NCBI GenBank assembly: GCA_937992175.1
Contig: CALKLF010000060.1
Coordinates: 1 to 58,957, forward strand
From: an uncultured Fimbriimonadales bacterium
GTDB taxonomy: Bacteria; Armatimonadota; Fimbriimonadia; Fimbriimonadales; GBS-DC
Direction of reading: 5' to 3'
Length of the DNA: 58,957 nucleotides
Part shown: piece by piece, positions 7,751 to 16,617 of the stretch
Layout: each line of letters starts with the position of its first letter
How positions within the stretch are numbered: the stretch's first letter is position 1
Position numbers and translations under genes: made by a program
The notes under the pieces: model-generated
Databases searched by the model: none
Told to the model about the DNA's origin: nothing
The model's input: the letters and a program-made list of their open reading frames with translations, nothing else

Positions 7751-8738
7751 GCGGTTGGAGCCTCCTGAAGAGCGTTTCAAACGCCTGCTCAAATTCGCGG
7801 TAGGTCGCTTCGTCGGGCATGGCACCGCCGTACCAGATGGAATCGAACTGCAGGGTAAGGGGGCGGAGCAGCTGATACGCCTCCTCGCGCAGAGCAGGGT
7901 CGGGCAGGGAAGCAGGGGAGGGGGAGAACAGGGCGAGCGGCGGCTGGCGCAGTCGCTGCAGATGCTCCCAGTTCGTCAGCGCGGGGTCATAGTCCAGCAG
8001 GTGCGCTTCATGCAACAGACGCAGGACGCCCAGATAGAAAGCGCGCGTCGCGTGTTGCCAGTTCTGTTCGTAGGCAAGCCGTCGCGCCAGCTCGCGCCAC
8101 TCCAGCGCGCTCAGCGCCCGCGCGTCCCGAAACGCTTCCGAGAGGGGCAGAAGGGCAGGCTTCGCACGCCGTGAAAGACGCAAACGCCCAATCAGATAAG
8201 ACGCCGCCAGCCCTATCGTAAGGACGAGCAATACGATCACAAACCACTGTAAAAACGGCTGCAGTCCGCCGAGTCGCGCTCCACCAACACCTCCGAACAG
8301 ACGCTGCAGCCAGCGGATGAACGACTCCAGCGCCTGCTGGAAGGCTTCCGAGAGGCGTTCGAGGAACGACTTGGGCGGAACCTGCATGTCAGGCTCAGCG
8401 AAAATAGCATCCAGTTGCGCTTTGACTTGCTGGGGCGATGGAGCAGGGGAGGGCGGCGACTGTACTGTCTGCTGGTACGCCCCGACACTCGTCAGCGCGT
8501 CTGCTATCGCCGCGACATCGTTCGTTTGCTCAGCCTCAGTAATCAGTTGCTCCAGCGGCGCGCGCGCCTCAGAGGGCAGGGAAGCGAGGGCGCGCTGCGC
8601 CTCTTGCAGGAAAACTTTTCGCTCGGCGGGCTGGGCGCGACGCGCGCGCTCCAACGCACTACGCGCTTGTTGCAACGCTTCCGCTGGCTCGACTGCATAA
8701 GCAAGAAAGTAGAGCAGGGAAGAGAGGAAAAGAGTCAA
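7734..8738 (-). CDS. DUF4129 domain-containing membrane protein
   Basis: The recognisable protein begins near a TTG at 8738 with a hydrophobic helix (LTLFLSSLLYFLAYAV). A helical periplasmic-type region rich in Q, R and A follows, then a second membrane helix (WFVIVLLVLTIGLAASYLIG) and a C-terminal DUF4129 domain (RAFYLGVLRLLHEAHLLDYD, then QFDSIWYGG). The frame stays open upstream to 9149 across two copies of the C-rich family B repeat, so the true start is uncertain and the repeat may be translated. It lies between the membrane protein ending at 9085 and the DUF4350 gene, in one operon. Confidence 0.75.
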   Translation of the reverse strand: MTLFLSSLLYFLAYAVEPAEALQQARSALERARRAQPAERKVFLQEAQRALASLPSEARAPLEQLITEAEQTNDVAAIADALTSVGAYQQTVQSPPSPAPSPQQVKAQLDAIFAEPDMQVPPKSFLERLSEAFQQALESFIRWLQRLFGGVGGARLGGLQPFLQWFVIVLLVLTIGLAASYLIGRLRLSRRAKPALLPLSEAFRDARALSALEWRELARRLAYEQNWQHATRAFYLGVLRLLHEAHLLDYDPALTNWEHLQRLRQPPLALFSPSPASLPDPALREEAYQLLRPLTLQFDSIWYGGAMPDEATYREFEQAFETLFRRLQPHAVPA

Positions 8739-8827
8739 AAGCTTGCCCCCACTCCCTTGCCTGATAAGGGTACACGGCGCTACTTCACCTTCAGGCGCAA
8801 CCGTCGCATTTTCCTCCGCTTGCTGAA

Positions 8828-8935
8828 CCTCACCCCCCAGCCCCCTCTCCGTAAACGGAGAGGGGGAGCCGTGTGTGTGCCGAGCGGCGTCTCCCCCCTC
8901 TCCGTAAACGGAGAGGGGGGTAAGGGGGGTGAGGT
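8828..8935. repeat. Cloverleaf-like repeat, family B copy 1
   Basis: Outer inverted arms CCTCACCCCCC and GGGGGGTGAGG enclose two inner hairpins, each CTCTCCGTAAACGGAGAG. This region between two genes holds only family B repeats. The open frame through it gives the proline-rich peptide typical of translated copies of this element. Confidence 0.8.
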
Positions 8936-9000
8936 TGGAAAAATCGGGGGCACGCGCGGCGAGATTATAATCAGACGATGTACCCCTATCAGCATCCTCT

Positions 9001-9080
9001 TGCCCCCACCCCCACTGTGTCGGAAAGGGGGAATCTATACTCCCCTCTCCCACGCCGTGGGAGAGGGGCAGGGGGTGAGG
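9001..9080. repeat. Cloverleaf-like repeat, family B copy 2 (partly degenerate)
   Basis: The left half is diverged (CCCCCACCCCCACTGTGTCG). The right half keeps the hairpin CTCTCCCACGCCGTGGGAGAG in two arms (CTCTCCCACG/CGTGGGAGAG) and the outer arm GGGGGTGAGG. It ends just before the stop codon region of the membrane protein at 9085. Confidence 0.7.
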
Positions 9081-9084
9081 ACGC

Positions 9085-10116
9085 TCAACTTTCCCCACGC
9101 TGCAGAACCTCATAAATGTCCAGCCCCTCCGTGCGATAGCGCAGGTCAAAATAGAGCAGAATGCTGGTCATATACATCGCGGGCATCACGAACATATAGG
9201 CGACATAAGACAGCGATTCGTACACCTGATTGATGGAGAGCCACCAGCGCGTGAAAATCTGCTCAGGATCTGCATAGATCGCGATTAAACCGATGATAAT
9301 CCCCAGAAGCAGGAACAACAGAAGTATCACCGCTAGCATGAACACGGTCTGCGCGCCCCAGAAGGCGAGGCAACACAGCACCGCATGCCTGAGATTGGGA
9401 CGCACCAGCGCAAACGCGCGTGAGAAAGCGGTAATCGCGTCCACCTTATCTTCTAACACCACAATCTGGGGAAGGATCATAAACCACACATTAATCATCG
9501 CGGCAAGCACAAGCATGGGGATACTGATAATGAGCAAGAGAACCGACATCAAAACCACGCCCAGCGTGAGGCTGCCGCCCGTAATCGCCGCGCCTCCCGC
9601 AAACACGACCAGCATCGCCATAAAGTAGCCCAAAAAGAGAATCGAATACAGTCCACTTAGCGTGAGCATCGCCAGCAGCTGATTCGCAATCAAATGCCAG
9701 AAGCGCGGCTTCAGTCGCGCCCACAGAGCGGACAGGGTTATAGGCTCGTCCACTGCCAACATCCGAAATGCGAGCGTGGTGAACGCGGCGTGCGCCACTG
9801 GCGCAACGAGCAGGTAGGGCAACATCAAGACAACCCCAAGATAATCCAATGCGAGCGAGATGAACGGATTGCCTGCCGAGGTCGCATCCAGATAGACTAT
9901 CGGAACGAGCAAGAGCAGGGAGAAGACAATCGGGATCAGGTACACCCAGAGCGAGATGCGGAACAGCGGCTTGAAGTTCTCGCGGTAGTAACTCACGGCG
10001 TCGTCCATGAGTTCGAACGGCGTGGCGGGACGGCTGAGCGTGCGAAACCGCGACTGTAGAATCGCCGTCCCCAGCGTCGAGATGCGCCAATCGCCAGTGC
10101 GTGCATGCGTTTCCAT
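9085..10116 (-). CDS. Multi-pass membrane protein of unknown function
   Basis: 343 aa from the ATG at 10116 (METHARTGD), which lies 2 bases after the stop of the DUF4058 gene. A soluble N-terminus of about 55 aa containing FELMDDAVSYYRENFKPLFR is followed by about six hydrophobic segments (for example VYLIPIVFSLLLLVPIVYL and VMLAVILLLFLLLGIIIGLI-like stretches). The layout resembles the membrane domain found in some glycerophosphodiester phosphodiesterases and other loosely defined membrane families. I cannot name a function. Position in a DUF4129/DUF4350 operon suggests a role in the same envelope process. Confidence 0.8.
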   Translation of the reverse strand: METHARTGDWRISTLGTAILQSRFRTLSRPATPFELMDDAVSYYRENFKPLFRISLWVYLIPIVFSLLLLVPIVYLDATSAGNPFISLALDYLGVVLMLPYLLVAPVAHAAFTTLAFRMLAVDEPITLSALWARLKPRFWHLIANQLLAMLTLSGLYSILFLGYFMAMLVVFAGGAAITGGSLTLGVVLMSVLLLIISIPMLVLAAMINVWFMILPQIVVLEDKVDAITAFSRAFALVRPNLRHAVLCCLAFWGAQTVFMLAVILLLFLLLGIIIGLIAIYADPEQIFTRWWLSINQVYESLSYVAYMFVMPAMYMTSILLYFDLRYRTEGLDIYEVLQRGES

Positions 10117-10118
10117 CG

Positions 10119-10925
10119 CTATCGCAACCCTTTCTCGCGCAGGAGATGGTAGACCCACTCGCGCGCGGCAGAGGGCAGGGGAGCAGGGCACTCAGCCGCG
10201 TAATCAATAACTTGATGATACTGCCCCTCCAAGTAGGTCTCGTCCAGCGCCGCTTGTAAGTGTACCTCGACATCGGGGTCGGAAGGGAGCAGGGGAATGG
10301 CGATTCGCGGCAGAGGTTGTGGCAGGTCGATGAACCACACATCGGCTTCCGCGCCGCCCCAGCCTGCACGGTGTAGACAGACCAGATAGTCCCACGAGGG
10401 ACGCACCCGACGCAACATCTCCGCAGGCGGGAACGCCGTGTGCGCCCCAGCGTGCAGTAGGTCAACCTCTATTAAGTGAGTCTGGCTGCGCAACAGGTCG
10501 CGCTGTTTGCGCAGGTAGAGACGACGCCCTGTAGAGTTGGGCGTCTTGTTCGTGGGGCTAAGTATCTCGATGACGCTCACGAGTTGACGCCCCTTGTGGC
10601 GTACGGAATAGATTTCGATGAATGGCTCCCGCAACGGCTCTGTAAGGATTTCGATATGCACAGGCGCGTCGGCGATGGCAGCGCCGCCAGAGGAAGGATG
10701 GGGTTGCCCCCGACGGACGCTCACTGCCACATCAGGGAGGTAGCCTTGGCGAACGCCGTCCCGCTCCACATAGACGCGCTCCTGGATGAGCGCTGCATAC
10801 CCTTCGGGCAATACGCGATTGAGCTGGCGGCGCAGCACGCTAATCAGGGTGTGATGCACATCGCCCCACAGCGCGAGGTCTTCCAGATAGGGATTCATGC
10901 CCGGAAATGGGTTCGCGACGCTCAT
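10119..10925 (-). CDS. DUF4058 family protein
   Basis: 268 aa. The N-terminal motif NPFPGMNPYLED with WGDVHHTLI is the signature of DUF4058 (PF13267), a family of unknown function common in cyanobacteria, Armatimonadota and Planctomycetes. The middle (IEILSPTNKTP) resembles the core of PD-(D/E)XK-like folds such as Uma2, but no catalytic role is established. The ATG at 10925 lies 7 bases after a TAAATT box, so the gene probably starts the four-gene operon with a leaderless message. Confidence 0.88.
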   Translation of the reverse strand: MSVANPFPGMNPYLEDLALWGDVHHTLISVLRRQLNRVLPEGYAALIQERVYVERDGVRQGYLPDVAVSVRRGQPHPSSGGAAIADAPVHIEILTEPLREPFIEIYSVRHKGRQLVSVIEILSPTNKTPNSTGRRLYLRKQRDLLRSQTHLIEVDLLHAGAHTAFPPAEMLRRVRPSWDYLVCLHRAGWGGAEADVWFIDLPQPLPRIAIPLLPSDPDVEVHLQAALDETYLEGQYHQVIDYAAECPAPLPSAAREWVYHLLREKGLR

Positions 10926-10931
10926 AGGGGT

Positions 10932-10937
10932 AATTTA
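10932..10937 (-). promoter_or_regulatory. Extended -10 box of the DUF4058 operon (leaderless type)
   Basis: Reading leftward: AGGTAAATTACCCCT, then ATG. The box ends 6 bases before the start codon and overlaps the last codons of plsC. Confidence 0.55.
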
Positions 10938-11603
10938 CCTCTTTTCAACTCTTGGACATCGCCTCTGTCCCGACAGGCGCGCCACTTGCTCCTCTAAGAA
11001 CGCTAACTGCGCTTCGGGGGTGGGGAGGCTGAGAATCTGTTCGGCAGGGATTGGCTCGCCAAAGCGCACACGCACAACGCCGAATGCAGGCTTGGGAACC
11101 AACTTGCCATACGGCAGGATTTTATCCGTCCCCACCAGCCCCACTGGCAGCACAGGGGCGCGCGTCTGACGCAGGATGAGCAGCACCCCAGGCAGGAACG
11201 GCTGCAAATCGCGCGTCTCGGAGAGTTCGCCTTCGGGGAAGATGGCTAACGCCTCGCCGCGCTGCACGGTCTCGGCAGCTAACTTGAGAGCGTTGCGGTC
11301 TGCCGTGCGCTGTTTGACGGGAACCATCTTCGCCAGGCGGGCAATCGCACCGATGACGGGGATGCCCGAGATGTCGGCGCGTCCCATAAAGCATAGGTGG
11401 CGCGGCGCGGCGTACCATAGAATCGGCGGGTCGGCGAGCGAGAGGTGGTTTGAGACGACAATCAACCCGCCGCGGCGCGGCACATTACGGCGTCCCTCAA
11501 TTCGGAGCCACACAAAAAACGGGAACCGAAAAGTTATCGCGAAGAGGACTTTGAAGAACACATAGGCGAGGTCGAAAACGATTCGGTTCCACAGGGCGCG
11601 CAT
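10935..11603 (-). CDS. plsC: 1-acyl-sn-glycerol-3-phosphate acyltransferase (PlsC family)
   Basis: 222 aa. The acyltransferase motif NHLSLADP supplies the catalytic H-x4-D. It is followed by the glycerophosphate-binding block AIFPEGELSE and by PVLPVGLVG. A hydrophobic N-terminal segment (VFFKVLFAITFRFPFFVWL) anchors it to the membrane. It transfers acyl chains to lysophosphatidate in phospholipid synthesis. Length is at the short end of the family but complete. It stands between the DUF4058 and DUF151 genes on the same strand. Confidence 0.9.
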   Translation of the reverse strand: MRALWNRIVFDLAYVFFKVLFAITFRFPFFVWLRIEGRRNVPRRGGLIVVSNHLSLADPPILWYAAPRHLCFMGRADISGIPVIGAIARLAKMVPVKQRTADRNALKLAAETVQRGEALAIFPEGELSETRDLQPFLPGVLLILRQTRAPVLPVGLVGTDKILPYGKLVPKPAFGVVRVRFGEPIPAEQILSLPTPEAQLAFLEEQVARLSGQRRCPRVEKR

Positions 11604-11626
11604 AGAGTCCGATAAGTGGGATTATG

Positions 11627-12262
11627 TTAACTATAGTCGTCGGGCATGCCCTCCGCTTCGAGCACCGACTCCGCCATGTAAATCGGCGCGCGGAAGCGCA
11701 GCGCGAGCGCAATCGCGTCGCTGGGGCGCGAATCGATCTCAATCTCCTCGTCACCGTGCAGCAGGTAGATTTTGGCGTAGAATGTGCCTTGCCACAGGTC
11801 ATCAATCACGACGCGATCGATGCTCACGCCGAGTCGCGTCAAGATATTGCGCGTCAGGTCGTGGGTCATCGGACGCGGCGGCGTATCGTCGTTCAAGGCG
11901 GTCACGATGGCGTGCGCTTCGAAGGGACCAATCACGATGGGCACGGTGCGCCCGTAGTTGTCGCGCAGTTGCACCAGTAGCGCGCGCGGCTGCCCATGCT
12001 CGATTCGTTCATAGACGCCCGTCACGCGCACTTCCAGCTCGCGTCCCCCGCCTTCCATTCGAGCGGCGCGCTCCTCCAGCTCACTGGTCGTCTCGCCCCC
12101 AAATAAACGCTGCAGCCGCGCTTCGATATCCTCGACGCCCTCGTCATTGTCTTCTTCAAAAAAATCCTCAAACGGGTCGTCGTCTTCGATGTCCTCGAAG
12201 AGTTCATCGAAGTCGTCTTCGGGGTCTTCGTCATAGCGCCGTTTGCGTTCGTCGTCGCGCAT
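11627..12262 (-). CDS. Bifunctional nuclease family protein (DUF151)
   Basis: 211 aa. The first about 55 residues are highly acidic (runs such as DEDPEDDFDELFEDIEDDDP). The DUF151/BFN domain (PF02577) follows, with VPIVIGPFEAHAI, RPMTHDLTRNIL and IDSRPSDAIALALR. In plants and bacteria this family has been linked to nuclease activity; the bacterial role is poorly known. The acidic tail is unusual in length. It begins 12 bases after the rho stop with AAGGAGG, so it is co-transcribed with rho. Confidence 0.9.
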   Translation of the reverse strand: MRDDERKRRYDEDPEDDFDELFEDIEDDDPFEDFFEEDNDEGVEDIEARLQRLFGGETTSELEERAARMEGGGRELEVRVTGVYERIEHGQPRALLVQLRDNYGRTVPIVIGPFEAHAIVTALNDDTPPRPMTHDLTRNILTRLGVSIDRVVIDDLWQGTFYAKIYLLHGDEEIEIDSRPSDAIALALRFRAPIYMAESVLEAEGMPDDYS

Positions 12263-12274
12263 GGTCTCGCCTCC

Positions 12275-13681
12275 TTAGCCCGCGCGGGTGCGCGCCACTA
12301 CCTCCATTAGGAAGTCGCGGTTCGATTTAGTGCGCTGCAGCAGGCGGATGAGCTGCTCCGCCGCCTCCACAAGGTCTTCCTGATTGGCGAGCAATCGCCG
12401 CAGTTGCCAGATAGCCATCAATTCCTCCTTACTATACAGCAGCTCCTCGTGGCGAGTTCCTGAACGCTTGACATCGATGGCGGGAAAGATTCGTCGCTCC
12501 GCCAGGTCGCGCGAAAGCACCAGTTCCATGTTGCCTGTGCCTTTGAACTCTTCAAAGATGACCTCGTCCATGCGCGAGCCTGTATCGATTAGACAAGTGG
12601 CGATAACGGTCAGGCTGCCGCCCTCTTCGATGTTGCGCGCTGCGCCGAAGAATCGCTTCGGACGATAGAGCGCGGCAGGGTCTAAACCGCCCGACAGCGT
12701 CCGTCCGCTGGGGCTGGTGGTCAGGTTCGAGGCGCGTCCGAAGCGGGTCAGGCTGTCCAGCAGAATCACCACATCCTTCCCCTGCTCCACGAGCCGCTTG
12801 GCGCGTTCCAGTACCAGATCCGCCACGCGCATATGGTTCTCAGGCGGCTCGTCGAAGGTGGAGCTAATCACCTGCCCCTTAACCGAGCGGCGCATGTCGG
12901 TGACCTCTTCAGGTCGCTCATCCACCAGCAGCACGAGCAGGATAACTTCAGGGTGGTTGGTCGTGATACTGTTAGCAATATTTTTTAGCAATGTGGTCTT
13001 CCCTGCTTTCGGGGGCGCAACAATCAGCGCACGCTGCCCCTTGCCGATGGGCGCGATAAGGTCGATGATGCGTCCCGAAATGTTTTCGGGCGTGGTTTCC
13101 ATCACCAGTCGTTGATTGGGGTAGAGCGGTGTGAGTTGCTCGAAATCTTTTCGGCGTCGCACTTCATCGGCGGGCGCGCCGTTGATGGCTTCCACACGCA
13201 GCAAGCCGTAATACTTTTCGCCCTCCTTCGGCGGACGTGCTACTCCGAACACCAGGTCGCCTGTACGCAGTCCGAATCGCTTAATTTGCGATTGCGAGAC
13301 ATAGACATCCTCGCTGACGCTCTGCAGGTTCGGATGGCGGCGCAGGAAGCCCCAGCCGTCGGGCAGGATCTCCAGCACGCCCCAGGCGTGTTCGCTGCTC
13401 GGTTCCTGGACTGTGGCGCGCAGGATGTGATAAATCAGTTCCGCCTTGTCTTCAGTCTCGTCGCTGATCCCGATGCGTTTCGCGCGTCGCTTGAGATCGC
13501 TCATCGGCTGTTGCCAGAGCAGCTTGAAGTCCAACCCATCTTTGGTTTCCTTCGTGGCTTTGGGGCGCATTTCGACTTCCAGTCCATCGCCTGCGCCATT
13601 CGACGCTGTCGCGACTGGGGTCGTGGTATCGAGCGCCTCAGTGTGTTCTTCAGCAGCGGTGGTGCGTGTTCGTCTTCTCAT
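12275..13681 (-). CDS. rho: Transcription termination factor Rho
   Basis: 468 aa. After a poorly conserved N-terminal stretch of about 55 aa come a Rho-N helical domain ([14 protein letters not shown]), the cold-shock-like RNA-binding domain ([15 protein letters not shown]) and the RecA-type ATPase core. Walker A is [13 protein letters not shown], Walker B is [16 protein letters not shown], and [20 protein letters not shown] precedes the R-loop. It is full length. It heads an operon with the DUF151 protein. Confidence 0.97.
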   Translation of the reverse strand: MRRRTRTTAAEEHTEALDTTTPVATASNGAGDGLEVEMRPKATKETKDGLDFKLLWQQPMSDLKRRAKRIGISDETEDKAELIYHILRATVQEPSSEHAWGVLEILPDGWGFLRRHPNLQSVSEDVYVSQSQIKRFGLRTGDLVFGVARPPKEGEKYYGLLRVEAINGAPADEVRRRKDFEQLTPLYPNQRLVMETTPENISGRIIDLIAPIGKGQRALIVAPPKAGKTTLLKNIANSITTNHPEVILLVLLVDERPEEVTDMRRSVKGQVISSTFDEPPENHMRVADLVLERAKRLVEQGKDVVILLDSLTRFGRASNLTTSPSGRTLSGGLDPAALYRPKRFFGAARNIEEGGSLTVIATCLIDTGSRMDEVIFEEFKGTGNMELVLSRDLAERRIFPAIDVKRSGTRHEELLYSKEELMAIWQLRRLLANQEDLVEAAEQLIRLLQRTKSNRDFLMEVVARTRAG

Positions 13682-13765
13682 GGTAAGTCCCGTCCAGTCT
13701 CAGAATGTTCTACCCGCCAAGTCGCCTGCGCTCGCCGCGCAAGGCTGGGAAAGATATCCGATTGT

Positions 13766-13782
13766 AGTGTACCGCAATTATA
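13766..13782 (-). promoter_or_regulatory. rho promoter region (two -10-like boxes)
   Basis: Reading leftward from 13785: GGTATAAT at 13777-13784, then GGTACACT at 13766-13773. Either would give a leader of about 80-95 bases for rho, consistent with the leader-based autoregulation known for rho in other bacteria (inference here). Confidence 0.6.
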
Positions 13783-13837
13783 CCTCAGAATCGTATTTTG
13801 CAAGGAGGCGGCGGGTTCGCCCCGCCGCCAGAGCGCG

Positions 13838-15259
13838 TTAACGCCCAATGCTGCCGCCGGGCGTGCGCACGATGCCGCCAGTAGAAACACCAGGGGAGAG
13901 CGCGGACTGATCCACGATGGCGTACAGGAAGCGGTTCGACGCCGCTACGAACAGCGTGGCGTCCCCGTCCACCTCAGCCAGTACGGGCGCGATTCGTATC
14001 GGCGCGCCTAAGTAGGTCTGCCACTTAACCGTATTGTTGGGATTGAAGGCGTAGAGGAAGCCGCGCTCGTCGCCCAGATACAGCACGCCGTTCTCGTCGA
14101 TTGTTGGAGTACAGCGGCTCACATTCGGCAAAAGGCGCACCCACTTCGGCGTTCCATCAGACGCGCGAATGGCATGAATCGCGCTCTGCGACGCCGAATG
14201 ACGCACGATGATATACACCGTATCCTCGTTGGCGTTGTTCGGATCTGGACCGATGGACGGTCCTGCCATGACGGGTCTGCCCGCCTGATACTCCCACTGG
14301 CGCGAACCGTCCGCCATCGCGACCCCGTAAACGCGCCCACTGTTCGAAGCGCAGACAATCGCCGTCTGCTCGTCGGAGGTAATCGCAATCGGTCGATCCA
14401 CTATATCCGAGGCGACCTCATCATCACTCAGGGTGGGCACATCCGTAAACCACACATAATCAGGAATGCTTGGGTCAATGGCTACCACGAGTCCATTATG
14501 GAACCCCAACAGCAACCGACCCCCTGCCACTGATACCACACTCAGGGACGCGGAAGGAATCTGGTCGAAGATGAGACCACCGTAGTCGGCTATGACATCC
14601 TGCACTTCGAAGTCATCGTTCACCTCTACATACCACGCCAGGAACAAGATGATGATATTCCCGAAGTTATCAGCAAAGACGGGGAAGATGTAGAACCCGT
14701 CCGTGAATGCGCCGAAACCCGTGCGGTAAGCGGGGAAGCCGCGAATCGTCCAGAATACATCGGGATACCCCAGCACGGGCGAGGGGCTGAATAAGAGACA
14801 CTCATACTGCCCGCCTGAGAGCATTAACGCCTCCCATGGGATGGGGGGCAAAACGAGGGCGCCGTTGCTATCCACCACATAAACGGCGCAGTTCAAGAAG
14901 ATAGGCGTGGACGGCACTCCCCAGAATGGTCCGAACGAACCCGTGACGCGCCCGTTTACGGCGTTGTAGAAGGTGTAGCGAGTATAACGCGATCCAACTG
15001 TTGACGGGTGCTGCGGCACCCACAGAGCCGTTTCTGTGCGCATGGCGGGTTCCTCTACTGCGCCACCAAGGCGATACCAGCGCACGGCGGGCGTGTTCGG
15101 TCCTGCAACATCGGGTACATGGTGACTTCGTCGCAGATCATAGCCCCAAGTCGGCCACGGCGCATCCAGCAGCGGCTGGGTGATTGGGGGTGGCTGCGTG
15201 AACGCAGTGCAAAGGCACAGCGTAGACGCCAACCCGAGTATCCATCGCTTCATCGTCAT
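13838..15259 (-). CDS. Secreted PQQ-like beta-propeller protein
   Basis: 473 aa from the ATG at 15259, 6 bases after GGAGG. The signal peptide MKRWILGLASTLCLCTAFTQ is followed by a mature domain with the PQQ-enzyme/YncE-like repeat signature: WPTWGYDLRRSHH near the start, and blades such as TVYIIVRHSASQSAIHAIRA and GVLYLGDERGFLYAFNPNN. Such folds often act as periplasmic scaffolds; no catalytic residues for quinone binding can be assigned. It ends close to the rho promoter and is alone in its transcription unit. Confidence 0.85.
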   Translation of the reverse strand: MTMKRWILGLASTLCLCTAFTQPPPITQPLLDAPWPTWGYDLRRSHHVPDVAGPNTPAVRWYRLGGAVEEPAMRTETALWVPQHPSTVGSRYTRYTFYNAVNGRVTGSFGPFWGVPSTPIFLNCAVYVVDSNGALVLPPIPWEALMLSGGQYECLLFSPSPVLGYPDVFWTIRGFPAYRTGFGAFTDGFYIFPVFADNFGNIIILFLAWYVEVNDDFEVQDVIADYGGLIFDQIPSASLSVVSVAGGRLLLGFHNGLVVAIDPSIPDYVWFTDVPTLSDDEVASDIVDRPIAITSDEQTAIVCASNSGRVYGVAMADGSRQWEYQAGRPVMAGPSIGPDPNNANEDTVYIIVRHSASQSAIHAIRASDGTPKWVRLLPNVSRCTPTIDENGVLYLGDERGFLYAFNPNNTVKWQTYLGAPIRIAPVLAEVDGDATLFVAASNRFLYAIVDQSALSPGVSTGGIVRTPGGSIGR

Positions 15260-15351
15260 ATTCAGCCTCCATCGTTGGTAATTTTGGCATAGCTCGCCCC
15301 TCTCCTGCAACTTCGGGCAGGAATTCCCCTGCCCTACCCCGAATTTCGACG

Positions 15352-16596
15352 ATGATGAGCAGACTTCGTATCGGTTTTGTTGGCAGCGGTTTTGTGGCGC
15401 GGTTCCACGCGCAGGCGTTCGCGTCCGTCCGAGACGCCGAAATCACAGCAATTATGACCCGCGACGCTCGCAAAGGCGAGGAACTCGCGGCGTTCTGCCG
15501 AACGCTCGGCGTGGGCAGTCCTGTCGTGTATACCGATGTGCGTGCCCTCGCGCGCGACCCTAATGTGGACGCTGTCTGGTTCCTTGCGCCGAACTATGTG
15601 CGCGTGGAACTCATTGAGGCGATTGCGGACGAGGTGAAATCGGGGCGCGCGCAGCTCAAAGGTCTGGCAGTGGAGAAGCCCCTCGCCCGCAATTTGCTCG
15701 AGGCGCGACAGATTTTGAGCGCGGTTCAGGAGGCGGGGATCGCGCACGGCTATCTGGAGAATCAGCTCTTCGCCCCTGCCCTTGTGCGCGGCAAGGAGTT
15801 GCTGTGGCGTCGGGGCGCGGCGGTCGCAGGCGAACCCTATCTGGCGCGCTGTGCGGAGGAACATAGCGGTCCCCATCGCGCATGGTTCTGGCGGGGCGAC
15901 CTGCAGGGCGGCGGCGTGCTGAACGATATGATGTGCCACAGCGTCGCTGCGGGCTGGTACGCGCTTACCCCGCCCGACCAGCCCCTCGCTTCCCTGCTCC
16001 CCTGCTCTGTCTCGGCGCAGATTGCCTGCCTGAAGTGGTCGCGCCCCGAATATGCCCGCAAACTGCGCGAAACCTACGCCCACGAAATGGAAGTGGACTA
16101 CACCAAAGCCCCCGCCGAAGACTACGCCACTGCCCGTATCGAGTTCAAGACCCCATCGGGCAATAAGGCGATGGTGGAAGCCAGCACTTCGTGGTGTTTC
16201 GTGGGACCAGGGCTGCGCCTGACCTTCGAGGTGCTGGGTCCCGAATATCTGCTTGCGATTAACACGCTGCGCGGCGAGGGCGAAATCTTTTTCAGTCGCG
16301 CGATTCAGGGCGAGGCGGGCGAAGACATCGTGGAGAAACAGAACGCCGAGCAAGGGCTGATGCCTTACCTTGCCGACGAGGCGCACGCCTACGGCTACAT
16401 CGCCGAGAACCGCTACTTCACGGAATGTTTCCTGAAGGGCGAGACGCCGTTCTGCGACCTTGAGTACGGCGCACGGATTACTGAGCTGCTGATGGCGGCG
16501 TATCTGAGCGCGGAGCGCGGCGCGATGGTTCCCCTTCCCTGTCCTGAGCTGGAAACTTTCGTGCCTGATGTTGCCCGCGGCGCGTGGAAGGGCTAA
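15352..16596 (+). CDS. Gfo/Idh/MocA family oxidoreductase
   Basis: 414 aa. The N-terminal Rossmann fold has RIGFVGSGFVARFHAQAF, and the conserved lysine motif is AVEKPLARN (EKP). The C-terminal half is the alpha/beta substrate-binding domain with GGGVLNDMMCHSV, where the histidine is the usual catalytic position. These enzymes oxidise or reduce sugars and inositols using NAD(P). The substrate is not readable. ATGATG offers two starts 3 bases apart. The YbbR gene follows 21 bases downstream but has its own promoter. Confidence 0.9.
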   Translation: MMSRLRIGFVGSGFVARFHAQAFASVRDAEITAIMTRDARKGEELAAFCRTLGVGSPVVYTDVRALARDPNVDAVWFLAPNYVRVELIEAIADEVKSGRAQLKGLAVEKPLARNLLEARQILSAVQEAGIAHGYLENQLFAPALVRGKELLWRRGAAVAGEPYLARCAEEHSGPHRAWFWRGDLQGGGVLNDMMCHSVAAGWYALTPPDQPLASLLPCSVSAQIACLKWSRPEYARKLRETYAHEMEVDYTKAPAEDYATARIEFKTPSGNKAMVEASTSWCFVGPGLRLTFEVLGPEYLLAINTLRGEGEIFFSRAIQGEAGEDIVEKQNAEQGLMPYLADEAHAYGYIAENRYFTECFLKGETPFCDLEYGARITELLMAAYLSAERGAMVPLPCPELETFVPDVARGAWKG

Positions 16597-16601
16597 ACAG
16601 G

Positions 16602-16607
16602 TACACT
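16602..16607 (+). promoter_or_regulatory. Extended -10 box of the YbbR gene (leaderless type)
   Basis: ACAGGTACACTTCTCCTTGCC then ATG: TACACT ends 10 bases before the start codon. No ribosome binding site is present. Confidence 0.65.
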
Positions 16608-16617
16608 TCTCCTTGCC

